Shown: in pieces, positions 1 through 12,311 of the stretch
How positions within the stretch are numbered: the first letter of the stretch is position 1
Layout of the letters: each line of letters begins with the position of its first letter
Program-made: the position numbers and the translations under genes
Notes under the pieces: model-generated
Database searches by the model: none
Told to the model about the DNA's origin: nothing
What the model saw: the letters and a program-made list of their open reading frames with translations, nothing else
NCBI RefSeq assembly: GCF_008831285.2
Contig: NC_045138.2
Location: forward strand, 17,021,934 to 17,085,933
Reading direction: 5' to 3'
DNA from: Nymphaea colorata
Lineage: Eukaryota; Streptophyta; Magnoliopsida; Nymphaeales; Nymphaeaceae
DNA length: 64,000 bases

Positions 1-79
1 GATATTAATCGGCTCCTACACAAATTTTGAAAAAAAAAAAATTATTCGGCCCCCTTACAAGAAATTATGGCTTTGCCCT

Positions 80-460
80 ATGTGTATGTGAGAGAGAGAG
101 AGAGAAAAAGGTGGGGAGAGAAAGTTTTGTCATGAAGAGTTCGAGCTTGAAAACTTTTCATGCCAAAAAAATATCATCGGAAAAGTTGGCCATTGATTCT
201 CGAATGAAGTAGAAATTCATATGTATGTATGTGTGTGTGTGAGGGGGAGAGAGAGATTTTGCCAGGAAGAATTCATGTTCCTTGAAGCCGTTTCACGTCT
301 CAAAATCTGGTCATTGATTCTCATATGAAAAGAAAATTCGTATGTACTTGTGTTTGTGTATATGTGAGAGAGAGAAAGATTTTGGCACGAAGAATTCATG
401 TTTCTTGAGAGCTTTTCATGTCAAAATTAAAATACCATTGAAAAGCTGATTATCGATCCC
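80..460. repeat. three-unit minisatellite, about 120-140 bp per unit
   Basis: Three consecutive units begin near 80, 220 and 341. Each starts with a TATGTATGTG-like stretch, runs into a GA-rich tract (GAGAGAGAGA), then a conserved segment around AAGAATTCATG..CTTGA..CTTTTCATG, then CATTGATTCTC. The units differ by substitutions and small indels, so the array is not recent. No coding sense is seen. Confidence 0.75.
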
Positions 461-470
461 TTTTTCCTAA

Positions 471-1339
471 CAATTTTTTCAATTTCCAAACGAACGGACG
501 AGGCAATTTCCATAGCATTTTGCAACATTTACGCCTGCATTACACACCTAAGTTGTCTACAACTTTCGCAGAATCTTGCTCAAATTCATTTATATATCTT
601 CAGCATCTGTTTTATGGTCAGTACTTCCAAAAGACGACCAAGAAGTCGGAATATCTAAATACTCAATCGTAAAGGAAAATTGTTCATAGAAGTTGTGAAA
701 ATTTTCCTAAATTACGCATAAAATCATAGGAATATTTAAGGCATCTTTTTCTAAAAATGCACAAGCTTTGATCATTAAAGGAGTAAAAAGGCACTCCAAT
801 GAGAATATCAAAAGCATTCAAAAAGATGAATTTGAGAGGAAAAGGATGGAACCAAAGCAAATTTTGCTAAAAGTTGTCCATTCGAACTATAGTACCCCCA
901 ACACAAGAACTTTTCACAAACTAACTTTGGTTAGGGTTGCTAATGGGTCAGCTTTGTGTCACATCATGTTCATTACATACCTTTACTCAGTCTTCATTTT
1001 CAAGATTCATTCAAATATGATTAAATTGGTTAATAAAGTTATATTAGCCATATTTGAGGTAGGTGAAGGTGATCTTGATAAACCATGTATCAAAAACTGA
1101 AAAGAAAGATTACCAAGGAGTTAGTTTAGACAAATGACATGTTAAACTGGCTTGACTGTCATATCTATATATATTTTTAAAATGTTTACTTAGGGAAAAC
1201 TGTGTAAAACCTCCCAAGGTCATAATACCCAGCTTCTACCTCAAAGGTTCTAATAAGTGTCACGTTTTTTACTGTTTGCAGTTTAGCAGAGCAACACACT
1301 GGAGCTAAAAACGGATATATCGTACCCATTTGATTTTAG
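471..1339. other. non-coding spacer
   Basis: AT-rich DNA with no recognised gene. A 110-codon open frame at 768-1100 has no recognisable motif, no splice context and unremarkable composition, so it is not called. Confidence 0.5.
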
Positions 1340-1555
1340 CAGAAAAGCCCCGAAAGGTATGACCTGTCATGCCTAAGATCATCGTCTGGATGAGTATCGA
1401 AGCAGGGGCCAGGGCTGTGCCTGGTTTCGTTCTAATACATGTTAATAATAATTTCACTTCATGTGGTATGGAGGTATAGCACCTACAAGGATCGAACCAT
1501 CGACTTTCTGTGTCACCAACCCGACTAGCTATATTATGCGCTGCGAGGCAACAGT
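1340..1555 (-). mobile_element. tRNA-derived SINE-like copy
   Basis: Read on the minus strand, a pol III A-box-like sequence (TAGCTAGTCGGG, complement of 1520-1531) is followed about 33 bases later by a perfect B box (GGTTCGATCC, complement of 1489-1498). This arrangement is typical of plant tRNA-related SINEs. The body continues downstream past a CACAGCCCTGG motif that also occurs in the related copy at 2435-2580. No clear poly-A or T tail or target duplication could be placed, so both ends are approximate. An isolated tRNA is unlikely because no cloverleaf 3' half is evident. Confidence 0.45.
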
Positions 1556-2434
1556 CTAAAACTTTTGAGGCCATGATGCTACGAACCAGATGAATTTCAC
1601 ATGCCGGAGCCAAGAAATCGCAATGAGATTTGTATACATGATGAGTAAGTTTTACATGGAAAAGCAAAGAGATCGCCATATTCTGCCAAGGGCCCTCCGC
1701 GGGTGATTGTTCTAAGTTTCCAACCCTTCGAGTGCAATACGTTGGGATGCTTTAAAGTTTAAAGTGAAGGGCTCCTTGAATCCGATATGCCTTCAGTTAA
1801 ATAAGTAGCAGGAAGCTTCGTTGTAAGTGAGTACCGATTAGATAGAAATGGGAAACATCTGCCTGTTAAGGCTGGGAAATGAGCCAAATGAATGAATAAG
1901 ACACGTTTAGGCTTAACCAGTTGATCTATTTGAGTACTCAAACTTAGCACTAGTGACGGAGCCAGAACTAGCACTCAAGGGCAGAGCCAGTTTCCATGGG
2001 GCACTAGATATTATCAACTGCCACACATGCTCATACCTGCCCCCCTGCTTGGCTCATGTTTGCCACTGAGTCATTTAATAGTGAAATATGTTGTTTAGCT
2101 TCATTATCTCATTTATTGTTCTATTAATCTACAACAAATTGAGCTTCGACTCAAGCTGCAGATTTGAGGTTGCATGTGTGTTTTAATGGTCATTAGATCG
2201 CATAAGAAAAATTTAGTTTTGAAACCTCAAGTTGATTTCGCTCATGAGCTTATATGAATCATATAAATTTGAAAGTACAAGTGAATAAAAAATAAATAAC
2301 AAATACAACACACGTTATTGAATAATATAATCATAAGCTTCCACGTTTGCACCGTAAGACTTTATTTTTCCACATAGAGAAAAGTGGGGAGATACTAAAG
2401 AGACGCTGAAACTCATATCTTTTTCGCTCTGTCT

Positions 2435-2580
2435 AGAGGCTAGGGCTGTGTCAGGACCTGAGTGGAGGTGCAGTACACTGGTCAACTAATCTCATGCATC
2501 TACTATTTATAGTGTAGATGAGTAGCAACCACGGGCAAACTAATGACCCGCGAGTCCAACCAGCTACTCTATGCACATCA
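2435..2580 (-). mobile_element. second, more diverged SINE-like copy
   Basis: The minus strand has an A-box-like TAGCTGGTTGG (complement of 2556-2566), a degenerate B box near 2520-2532, and then the motif CACAGCCCTAG (around 2441-2452), which matches the copy at 1340-1555. The shared order of motifs suggests two old members of one SINE family about 1 kb apart. Boundaries are approximate. Confidence 0.33.
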
Positions 2581-3599
2581 AAGCAAAGGTAAAAGAAGTG
2601 GAAAGTAGTTCGGATCGGCTTTGGGGATACCAGATTCAATTTTAAGTTACCTTGTAATGCATTTTGTTGTCCTAAATTGGATCCATTTGAAACCCTGGAT
2701 AAGAAGTCACCCATTTTTATAGAAGTGAATGCAGTTGGTTCTCATGAAGTTTGAAGAAATTTTGTGGTTATTTTGAACTCTTGAACGCCCTCCCCATAAC
2801 AACACTTCATCAACTTTATGCCTTATTGTACATGAGGAAAGAGGAAAGCTCAAAAACTGAACAAACGTCCGGATCCGTTGAATGGCAAGTTCTTTCTAAG
2901 TCATATATGAAGATTATCAGGAACGTTTCAAAGAAAGGTTGGTAGAGTTAGTTTATGATGAGATTTGGAAGTTCCTTGTGATTCATGGAAATGGCATCTT
3001 TAAAATTCAGAACTGCTCTAGGATTTTCAAGAGTTCTCTCTTCTTTTATGCCCTTACAAGAAGGACATTAAAAAGAAAAGTATTGCTTCCTCAAATTTTC
3101 AGTTCTTAAAGTTTTTTTATTTCAGGGCAAACGCTTTTTTAATCGAGAGCAAACAGATTTTCATGGTACATGGAGTCATCAAGTCTTGACACCAAATTGG
3201 CTTGAATTGGTGGACTTGAATCGGGCAAATTGATTTGATTCAACTAATTCAAAATCATATCGTGTACATACCAAAATTTTAAATACTTCAAAAGTTTATT
3301 ATTTTTAAATAACTTATATTCTATCATCTTTTTCCAATTATTCAGCTCGCTCATATAGTTTCACTAAGAATACAATCATAAACTTTTCTTAGGATTAACT
3401 GAAAGTAAGGAGTATGATTGGTTAAAATTGTGTCGAATCTGGCTTGTGATTAGGTTGCAATGGAGTTTATTAAAATAGAAAAATTAATAAACTTAAACTC
3501 AGCTTCATTTTATTTGTAATATTTGTAATATGTTAATTTAGGTTTAAAATCACAAGTTGGGTCCGGAGACATTACAGTTGTCTCGCTTATCAAGATTCA

Positions 3600-3925
3600 A
3601 GTTGGATTAGAATAAATCTTGGCATACTTTAAGGCTAATCCAGATCTAGTGCGAGGTCCACCCACTTTATTGGTTTGAGTTGAATTTGAGTTCGAGTTAT
3701 ACTCGAGTCGCTTAAACTCAAGTAAACTTGTTTAATCTAGTTATATTTTTTTCATTTTTAAATTTAAAATTATAAAAAAATATGTAAACGAGTCGAGATC
3801 GAGCTTAAACAAGAACTATTGAATTAACTTGACTCGAGCTTAAGCCGAGCTCGAGTTGAGCAATATATTAGTCGAGTGGACTTGACCCCAGTCGAGGTCG
3901 AGAATTCGTCCTATCGAGTTAAGCT
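3600..3925. repeat. degenerate GAGCTCGAG-rich repeat, hAT-like debris
   Basis: Both halves are dense in CGAGCTCGAG / GACTCGAG words on either strand, separated by an A/T-rich centre. The same word set makes up the better preserved element at 17764-18204. Subterminal repeats of this kind are known from plant hAT non-autonomous elements. No terminal inverted repeats or target duplication could be defined here. Confidence 0.4.
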
Positions 3926-4128
3926 AATATTGTACAGCTATGAGTCCTTCGACTCGGCTCCTTACCAGCCCTATTTCCCACCTCTCTCCAAATTCCAAAA
4001 CGACTGACTATCAACAGGATAAGCTGCCATTTGCATGCAAGCAACCCACGCTCTTCTTCTCGAGGGCTCCTTCGTGTTGCATGTGATAAACGCGATCCCT
4101 CCCTCCAGCTCTTGCTTTTTCCTTCCAA

Positions 4129-7100
4129 ATGATAGCAACCACTCTGAATCCCGCCATTTTTAAGCTCAGACACCCACAAAATCCCTTCAAACCAACTAAA
4201 TTAAGGTACCCATTCGCCGCGATCAACAGCAAGGCTGAACAGAGCAAGGAGAGTGGCACTGGCACCAGCAGACGAGGAGGTGCAGTGGAAGATAACCCAA
4301 AATCTGGAAATGGAAACGGAAGAAGACCACCCATCAGAAAGAGCAAGGGGAAAAGGGGCGCCTACGGCACCTCCAGGAAGTCAATCCTCAAGAAATCGTT
4401 TTCTCAGGAACAGATTTTTTTTACCTCCCCAATTACTGACGACCCTGTGGTCGCCATCATCGGCGGAGGCATCTCCGGCATCGTCTGTGCACTCGCGCTC
4501 GAGAAAAGAGGAATCAGGTCGACCGTCTTTGATACGGTTAGTTTCTGTTTTCTTGAGAACGTTCCATTTTTTTCTCCTTGGTGCTTTGGCAGATCAATTG
4601 ATTGTTAGTGTCGAGTTGGGTATTCGTGGAATTTGTTCTCGAGGTGTACCGCTTAGAGGCTTATGGGCTGTCCATTCTTTGGCTGATGAGACATCTTCGA
4701 AGGTAGTGACTCCGGGTTCTCTAACCATCTCAAACTAGTTTTACTATTCAGAAAGCAATGATTTTGTGGTTTATAGCTTCGTAAAGTAGAAATAAGTTTT
4801 TTAAGATGGTTAGAGAGCAGCTGCTTTGTTGACATTTAGCTTACGTTGTATAGTATTGATGCTATTTGCTATAGGGTCACTTTTCAGATGGATATGGCAC
4901 AGGACTACAAAACACTGTAGTCAAGGCATAGTCGAAGATGAAAGAACAACGAAAATTCGTGACTATTGTATGTTAATGATTCTTCTGGTATTTGGCCTTT
5001 AACTAGTTTGAACTTGCAATGTTTCAGGGAATGCATGGCTTAGGAGGAAGATTGGGAACCAGGACGATTGATTCACAGCCTTTGGTGTTTGATCATGCAG
5101 CGCAATTTTTCACTGCAAGCGACCCTCGTTTTAGAGAATTGGTCGACGGGTGGTTGGAGAAAAGCCTGGTTCGTGAGTGGAATGGGCAGATTGGTGAACT
5201 GGAAGCTGGGCGTTTTATTCCATATCCTTCAACGCCTGTCAAATATGTTGGAGTCCATGGAATGCGCCCTCTTGCCGATTCAATTCTTTCTCAGGTTTAT
5301 TGTGAACCAAACTCTTCCTTGTAAAGGTTCTTAATTTTTCTTGCTACTTAATAGTTAATAGTCTTATTATTTGTTAGTGTCGTGAAAGCTCTAAATACAG
5401 GATTTCCTTCTCTTGTAACGTAAGACTAGTTAGTTGCATGTCATGAAATTATCTGGTTACTTCAAATTCTTAAATAAAGGGACTCAGTGCTTTACTGCTT
5501 CTCAAGAGAATACTTCTATCATTCTATGAATTTGTATGAAAGCTTCAATCCAGAAATTCCAGAACTACCTGATTTACTGTATTCCAAAGTCATGGAAATA
5601 TCCAGCGGTCTGCAAGATCTTAAGATTACCATGAGAATTTCATCAAAGGGTGGATCAGTTATTTCATACTGATATCTGGAAGTCACCTTTGATCTTTGAT
5701 GTCTCCACGTGCTGCTCATTGCATAGATTTGATGTTTGAGGATATTGGCAAAACGAGAATTTCTGAAGATACAATTAAGAATGCCAAGCGTATCTACGTA
5801 TAGAATCACATTGGGTCTTAACTTGATGAGAAAGCATACAGAGGAGAACTGTTGTGCCTCAAATCACTTGCACACCATACCTTATTTCCAGAGAATTGAA
5901 TGTGCTAAGGGGTTCAATGATATAACATGAGATATCTTTCATGTTAATGCAATGTTACATTGTCAATTCTTGAACGTAATATTTGTCTTCAATCCATATT
6001 TCTTCACAATAGCTTTTAAACTTCTGAAAATATAATTAAAAAAAAATTAAAAACGATTGCTTCTTTTACTTGATTAAACTAATAATGATTTTGCAGAGCA
6101 CTGCAGCCAGTGTGGTAAGGCCTTGCTGGATAAGCACATTGGAGCCATACAATGGGATGTGGCATCTAAGTGAGAACGGGAAGCCAAGAGGCCAGTTTGA
6201 TGCAATTGTCATTGCACATAATGGTAAACCTGATTGCGAGCTTCCAACTTTCCAGCTATAGTCTTTTATTAAGAGTTTTCTCCAATTCTGTGAATGATCA
6301 AGTGCAAAACTATTTTTTGTGAAATCTCCTGTACAGAAGATGCCATTCTTATACTCATGTTTATGCAATCATGAAGGCGGAAGAGATTTACGTGTGTTTT
6401 TGTGTGTCTGTATGAGCATGTGTTTATCTTACTTTTGTTTATTTTCTTTTTTCTTCTTTTTCAGGTAATCTGAAGCAAATGGCTTGGAGTTTGTCTGTGG
6501 TTTGTCTTGTTCTTTAAGGCTTTCCTCATTTGATTGTTGAGCATATGGTTCCTCCAACAGGGAAATGTGCAAACCGCCTGCTCTCTTTGTCTGGGCTGCC
6601 TCTTATTGCAAGACAAATGAAGGTGAACACAGATACTGGTCAATTACAGTGCTATCTTTTGGGGAACAAATAGTCCTAACCTTCATTCCATTTCAGTTCT
6701 CTTTTTTGATAGATGCCATGCATCTAAATGGCTGAAACTTGGTTTTGCAGAGACTTGAACTGAGTTCAATTTGGGCTCTTCTTGCGGCATTTGAAGAACC
6801 TTTGTCACTACAGAGCCATTCATCCATTCCATTTGAAGGAGCATTTGTTCGAGGAGATGATGCACTTTCATGGATGGCTAACAACACTAAGAAACTATTC
6901 CCCTTGCAAAGTCATCGACCTGAATGCTGGACGTTTTTCAGCAGTGCTGCATATGGGAAGCGAAACAAAGTTCCACAGGTTGTTGGACTATTTCTTGCCT
7001 TCCTTTTCTTGTTAATAATTAACAACGATCTTACCAACAAGATTGGTGTTTTCTCTGTTGCTTTATTAATGTAACTAAGGGAATTCTCATCGGATCCTAT

Positions 7101-8680
7101 AGCTTTTCCTTCCCCTGAGTAACCTGAAAATTGTCATACAAATCTGACACTTAAAAAACACTCAAATATGACTGTCAGTTTTGTTGTCATAACCAGGAAA
7201 ATATTCCAAATGTTACAGCAGAGAAGGTTAAAAAGGAAATGCTTCGAGGTGTGGAGATTTCTCTGGGATTGCCTACAGGATCCCTTCCACAACCTATATA
7301 CACTCGTCTTCAACTATGGCAAGTTGCTGTTTGAGCGTTTTAAGTTTGGCTTTTCGTTACAGTAAGTGTGCTTCAGTTACCTACTATTGCTGGCGTTTAC
7401 AGGGGTGCAGCTCTTCCAACTAACACGCCTGGGCTACCTTGCATCTTTGACCCACATGGACGAGCAGGAATATGTGGTGATTGGCTTCTGGGTTCGAGTG
7501 TAGAGGCAGCATCATTGAGTGGAATGGCTCTTGCAAATCATGTAGACCTTCCTCTTTCCACTAGATAGTTGAAACTTGAGTGTAATTTATGAAGCATCTT
7601 TATTGAATACATGGGTTTTTTTGTAGGCTTTCATTTATTCATAGCAGAACACAATTCTCTCGATATTCCTAACTAGCTAACCTCTTCTTATTCTTCGTTA
7701 AGGGACAAAACCTTGTGTTGGTCAAACGGCTTTGTTTTCTTAACTGGCATATTTGACTTGGTGGTGATCTAGTTACTTACCGCATTGAAGTTTTAGTAGC
7801 CTTCTTATGAGCATATCTTGGAAATGTATTCTTGCCCCTGTATCATATGCTTCATGGCTACGTAATTACATGTAAAACATTCATTGATGATATCTTGCCG
7901 TCTTGGATGTAATCTAAGCTAGTCCAGTATCAGTATGCCATAGAAAATGAAGGTGTCGAATACAACTCCAGAAGCCAAAACTGTCAAGCCATGTTGGCAT
8001 CCTAACCAGCAGAATCCATTTTCAACTGTTCAGCATCCATTGGTTTTGCTTAACTCTGTTGAGTTGCTCAGTCACTTGGAAGCAAAGAGTGCTTTCTAGA
8101 CAACCCATTTGATGAACTGATGTTTCTGTGCTTTCTCAGATTGCTGATTTCATTCGGAGTGGTGGAGCACAGCCGGAGGACTTTGCTGTTGGTCTACTTG
8201 ATGAGTTTCACCCTATCAAGGGGCACGACATAGGACAGTTTCCTGGGCTAGATACAAAAGAGGAGGTAATTGATATTATTCTTTACATACCCACATTACA
8301 AATGCAGTAGCTGGAGCTGGTAAACGAACAGCGTAGCTCATTGTTTGTCCATGCTCCTCATGAAAACATGCTGAATACGAGATCATTTGTTTATATAAAC
8401 AAGCCATCGGCTAGGCTCGTATGGCATCATTCACGGCACCTTATGCGACTTAATATCAAAGCAATAAGGAGATGTCTATTTGGTAGGCTTGCAAAGGGCA
8501 TGATGAACATAGACACCTCTCTAACTACTAATTAACAGGTTCGTGCGCCTAAAATTCTTGGTGGTTTGGACTCTTCCGAGGAAAGAATAATTTTTTGGCG
8601 TCCATTTAACACAGATGCAACTTGCCATTATTTGACAAATTGTCATTTTGTTTCAGGTTTCAGCAGTGCTGACGATGTAG
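4129..8680 (+). CDS. FAD/NAD(P)-binding oxidoreductase, renalase-like, plastid-targeted
   Basis: This predicted flavoprotein of the plant renalase-like amine oxidoreductase family (Arabidopsis At3g04650 type) is of about 500 residues; its substrate is not established here. Exons: 4129-4536, 5028-5294, 6097-6223, 6561-6622, 6751-6978, 7197-7318, 7403-7541, 8140-8265, 8657-8680. All phases join. Residues 1 to about 100 are basic and Ser/Thr-rich, as in a chloroplast transit peptide. The Rossmann FAD motif VVAIIGGGISG lies near residue 107 and GLGGRLGTR follows at the start of exon 2. The C-terminal flavin signature CIFDPHGRAGICGDWLLGS is in exon 7. Intron 6 (7319-7402) is a GC-AG intron with donor ATG|GCAAGT. 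If exon 7 were not spliced, the frame would stop at 7568, but exon 8 (ADFIRSGGAQPEDFAVGL) matches the remembered family C-terminus. The last exon is uncertain: an alternative acceptor gives 8539-8703 and a longer tail. The short version fits the family length better. Confidence 0.88.
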
Positions 8681-9806
8681 CCTTTAAATTCAAGTACTAC
8701 TGAGAGACACAAAGTTGGCCAAAGAGAATCAAGAAGCATACGTCAAGAGAGGAGTCTTTGTCACTGGTGCCTGGAAAGGCACTCCTGGCTCCGGGGTGCT
8801 CTTTCTTATTAGTTTTACCGAATTATGGAATTGATTAGAGAGGCAACATTGCTATACGATAAATGGGTTTAATGTAACAACTTAAATGAAAAAAATGCAT
8901 GACAAACCTCTACGAGTTAACTGGTCCATTCCAAGTTTCCAACGAAGTCGGTTTATTTCCTTCAAAGAGCTTATATTGCAGGATCCGATGCAAATATTTA
9001 CTTATTTATTTTCCTTTTTTCTTGGGGGACGGGTGTGTTGAACCTTGCATCATCAAGTACAATCCGAAATATTTTTAATATTTTTCAGGCATATCAACCG
9101 CCCTCCATGAGCAGTTAACACGTTCAGCGCTCTTCTTTTCGGGATCACGTTTACCATCCCTACCAGTGGGGAGCATTCAAATAATACCATAGTGGGCCTG
9201 AAAAGTAGAAGATGCTAAGCTGTTTCCATAAGAAGGGGAAAGACAAGACTGCCAAGAACATGTTCAGAAGTGGTGAATGAATTATGAAGACTAGGGTGCT
9301 AAAAGACACATGCCAACTAAGCCACAACAGTACCACACCAGCCAACATCTCGCTGTAACGTACCATTGACAGCCAAAAAAAATGGACCCTAATCAGAGGG
9401 GCAGTGATGTGCCCCTCCTGCTGTCAAGAAACCCATCAAATTTGATGGGAGGAAGAAGAGCCTTCAAGAGTGGCTCCATCATCATTCCCATGTGAACATA
9501 CAGGAACCAACAATCATGGTAGTTAAACACCGTGACTCGTGGATGAACATCATGCATGGCAGAAAGCGAACAAAGTACCAAAACCCAGCATTTCAGCAGG
9601 GCCCATATGATAAAATTGAGAACATGTAACCCCTTTTTGCTAGATTCCTAGCACTAAAATTATGAACATATGAACAAAGAGAAGGATTTCATAGGGTACA
9701 GTGTCCACTTAACGTCGGTTTCTTTAACGCGCGAACTGCTATATGAACTCAGGAAAAGTAAGAGCTTTACTGCTGTTTTTTTACTGGAAAAACAAACATC
9801 TTGCTC

Positions 9807-9931
9807 ACCACCGATGGAAGCTTGTGGGGCATCAGATGCAATGCAGAGTTTCATTCTTGCAGTTTCTATCATAAGAAATCCAGAATACAGAATTTGCTGC
9901 AAAACTGCTTCATTCTGTAACCTTAAGCAAA
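9807..9931 (-). other. possible exon of an unidentified gene
   Basis: On the minus strand an acceptor-like GTTACAG is followed by an open segment whose translation begins NEAVLQQILYSGFLMIETAR and ends near a GGTGAGC donor-like site. The composition looks protein-like, but no family was recognised and no flanking exons were joined with confidence. It could equally be a gene fragment carried by a transposon or chance. Confidence 0.22.
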
Positions 9932-10261
9932 CAGGATTCTGGAAACTAATGCAGGCAAAAGAAAAGTATGATTAACGCACATCCTACAAGATGATTCACT
10001 ACATCCTGCAAAAGATGGAAAATAATAATTTCACGTGAAGCAATGAATCTTTCCAGTTTTCCCTTTTTTTGCTCCTTTGCAGGGAAAAAAGGTTGACTAC
10101 CAGCAGTGTAGTATATGCACATCATACATAGGACCACTAGCTAGCACACAAAGGCATTCCATTATTAGATTATCAGGACATGCTTGTGGCCGTAACAAGT
10201 CCAGGCATATCAGATCCACATGACAAAGTTCCAAGATTTCTGCTTTACAGAGGAAATGCAG

Positions 10262-10503
10262 TTGCAGTACCATATGTTCCCCTCTTGTTACTCCTCACAG
10301 GCATGCAAAAGCATGCCAAGAAGAATGATATCTCAACTTTTAACAAATGAACCTCCATTGAACGGTCGACTTCCATGCTCTTTCTTGAACTCAGCATGCC
10401 AGCTTCAACACTCATCATTTCCCTTCCCTGGCTTATTGGTGCGGGCTTTGTCTCTATAAAGCCAATGTTTGCTTCTAACTGTGTTCTGTGGATGACTTCC
10501 TGC
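10262..10503 (-). other. possible exon(s) of an unidentified gene
   Basis: After an acceptor-like ATATGCAG on the minus strand, the frame reads EVIHRTQLEANIGFIETKPA and continues polar and charged for about 55 codons, to about 10340. A separate downstream segment ends KRGTYGTATAFPL before a stop near 10244. Donor quality between the two is poor. The family is not recognised. Confidence 0.22.
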
Positions 10504-12311
10504 ATATTATTGATTCGCTAATGCAGTTCACTGACCCTGCCTCAACTCTTTCATGGATTTTCTGTAATACTTGCTGTTTGCCATACCACCCCAAACCAAC
10601 ATCCTATTACAACTCCGGTAACTAAGTTTTATCTCAATCCAAAAAAATAATGAGCTACCTTTAGTCACATCATAGTTTTAGTTTGTCAGGCTTATGAAAG
10701 CAAATATTCGGGAAAATATATCGGTTATCAATTAGCAATTTTTGAGTCGCCAGATCAGTGAAACCTTAATAACCTTGCCTCCTACCTGCAACCTAATAAA
10801 GTCATCTTGTATAACCGTTTACTTCTTTTTTCTACTGTAGCCTCATCTACATGGTAAAGATAAAAATCAGATAAATATGTGCCTCTAAAATATCCATCTA
10901 GTCCACAGCTAGTATTCACTTTAATCTGAACTTGGAAAGTCATGTCAACACACACAGTGATCATTTTTCCATCTGTGGACCTTGCTCTGAGTAATAAAAA
11001 ACTGCAGTATCTCTTGAACTCTGAAGATTGCGGAAATGGCTCTCATGTAAATGATTTAGATATTTATGTTCAAAAAATAGATCGTCTAAAAGTTCAATAG
11101 ATAATCTAACCACTGATTTTAGGTGTACTACTGTTCTCCAATATTAGCTTATAAATGTCATCTCCTGACTAACAGAATTAGCCACTTTACATGGTCATGC
11201 TGCACACGAGTCACACAACTGTCCAAATATCGTTACCTGGATAACAAAAGTAGCCACTCATTCTATATAATTTTGAACTGTCCAGCAGCAAATTATTGCA
11301 TGATTGTGCTCAACTTAATCTGCCTGAGAACACGTAAAGTATAATTTCAAGATTACACCAAATAGTTATTCGTTATCTTTAGACAACAAATTCCTTTTCT
11401 TAAGTAAAAAAACTTACCGTCATTCCATAACTTTATGGTCCCGAGATAGCCCTGGCATACTCTTTCTCCATATACGTATCCTATTTTTTAGGACAAAACG
11501 ATGATTCATTCTCAACCTTATTTAACGCGTCCCTCTTCAAGAGACATTGAAAACAGGATGCATCAAAGGATAGCGCAAGGAATGGACACGAAAGGCAATG
11601 TTTCACGATGCAAGAAACCTACACTCTAGTGTATCATTAAACACCCAAGAAAAATGTCAATGTCATGCAAAACAAAAGCACATGCTGCGAAATAAAATGA
11701 AGAGTAACCGTCCTACAAAATTACAACAACCAATTAAAATTTTGCCCTCAGGTAGTTCCGGGAAGGTGCCTACTGATGGAGCCCAATTGAGAGACGGACT
11801 GAGTAAATTCTCAAGAACTTGTTCACAACGATTCATCAAGGAAAGACAGTTCGATCTCATGAAAATTTGTAACATATTTCACATAACGCGACTTGGCCCA
11901 TGAAACACCATATAAAGTATTCTCTCGCATAACAAGAGGGAGAAAAGCAACAAAAGAATTAAGAAACAAGGAAGGATTACGGAACGCAACTTGTGCAAGA
12001 GGGAGGAAAGAAATAATACATTGATTTCCCTCAAACAAAAAGACAAGCAGACGCTTCTTTATGCCATGTTACACACATAACGCACCCAAAGAAAAAATAC
12101 AATGTCAAGTGACAACCAGAGTAGATCCTCAAAAAACCAACAAAATCAAAATGGAAGCATAAGGAACGGACGAAAAAAGGGAAAGAAATGAAACTAAGTT
12201 ACATTTTAAACTGGTTCAATTACACCAACATACGAATTTAGGGTTGGAAAGAGGGGAAAGGGGAGGAGGGGGAGGGGGAAGAGGTTTGTGGCGGAAGACA
12301 TCTTAGAGAAA

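Larger units (their letters stand above)
8704..12311. other. spacer with only weak coding hints
   Basis: No confident gene is seen. Two short minus-strand stretches with coding-like composition and plausible splice borders, near 9.8 and 10.4 kb, are listed separately. The rest is AT-rich DNA. A G-rich tract lies at 12247-12285, just downstream of the PRA1 stop codon, in its likely 3' UTR. Confidence 0.4.

Noticed and set aside
1489-1531. A tRNA gene
   Set aside because: A and B boxes are present but no acceptor-stem pairing or full cloverleaf could be drawn; a SINE fits better.
1305-1679. 124-codon minus-strand frame
   Set aside because: It overlaps the SINE-like copy; no protein motif is seen.
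4253-4738. 161-codon alternative frame over the first oxidoreductase exon
   Set aside because: It is out of frame with the conserved Rossmann motif and runs into the first intron.
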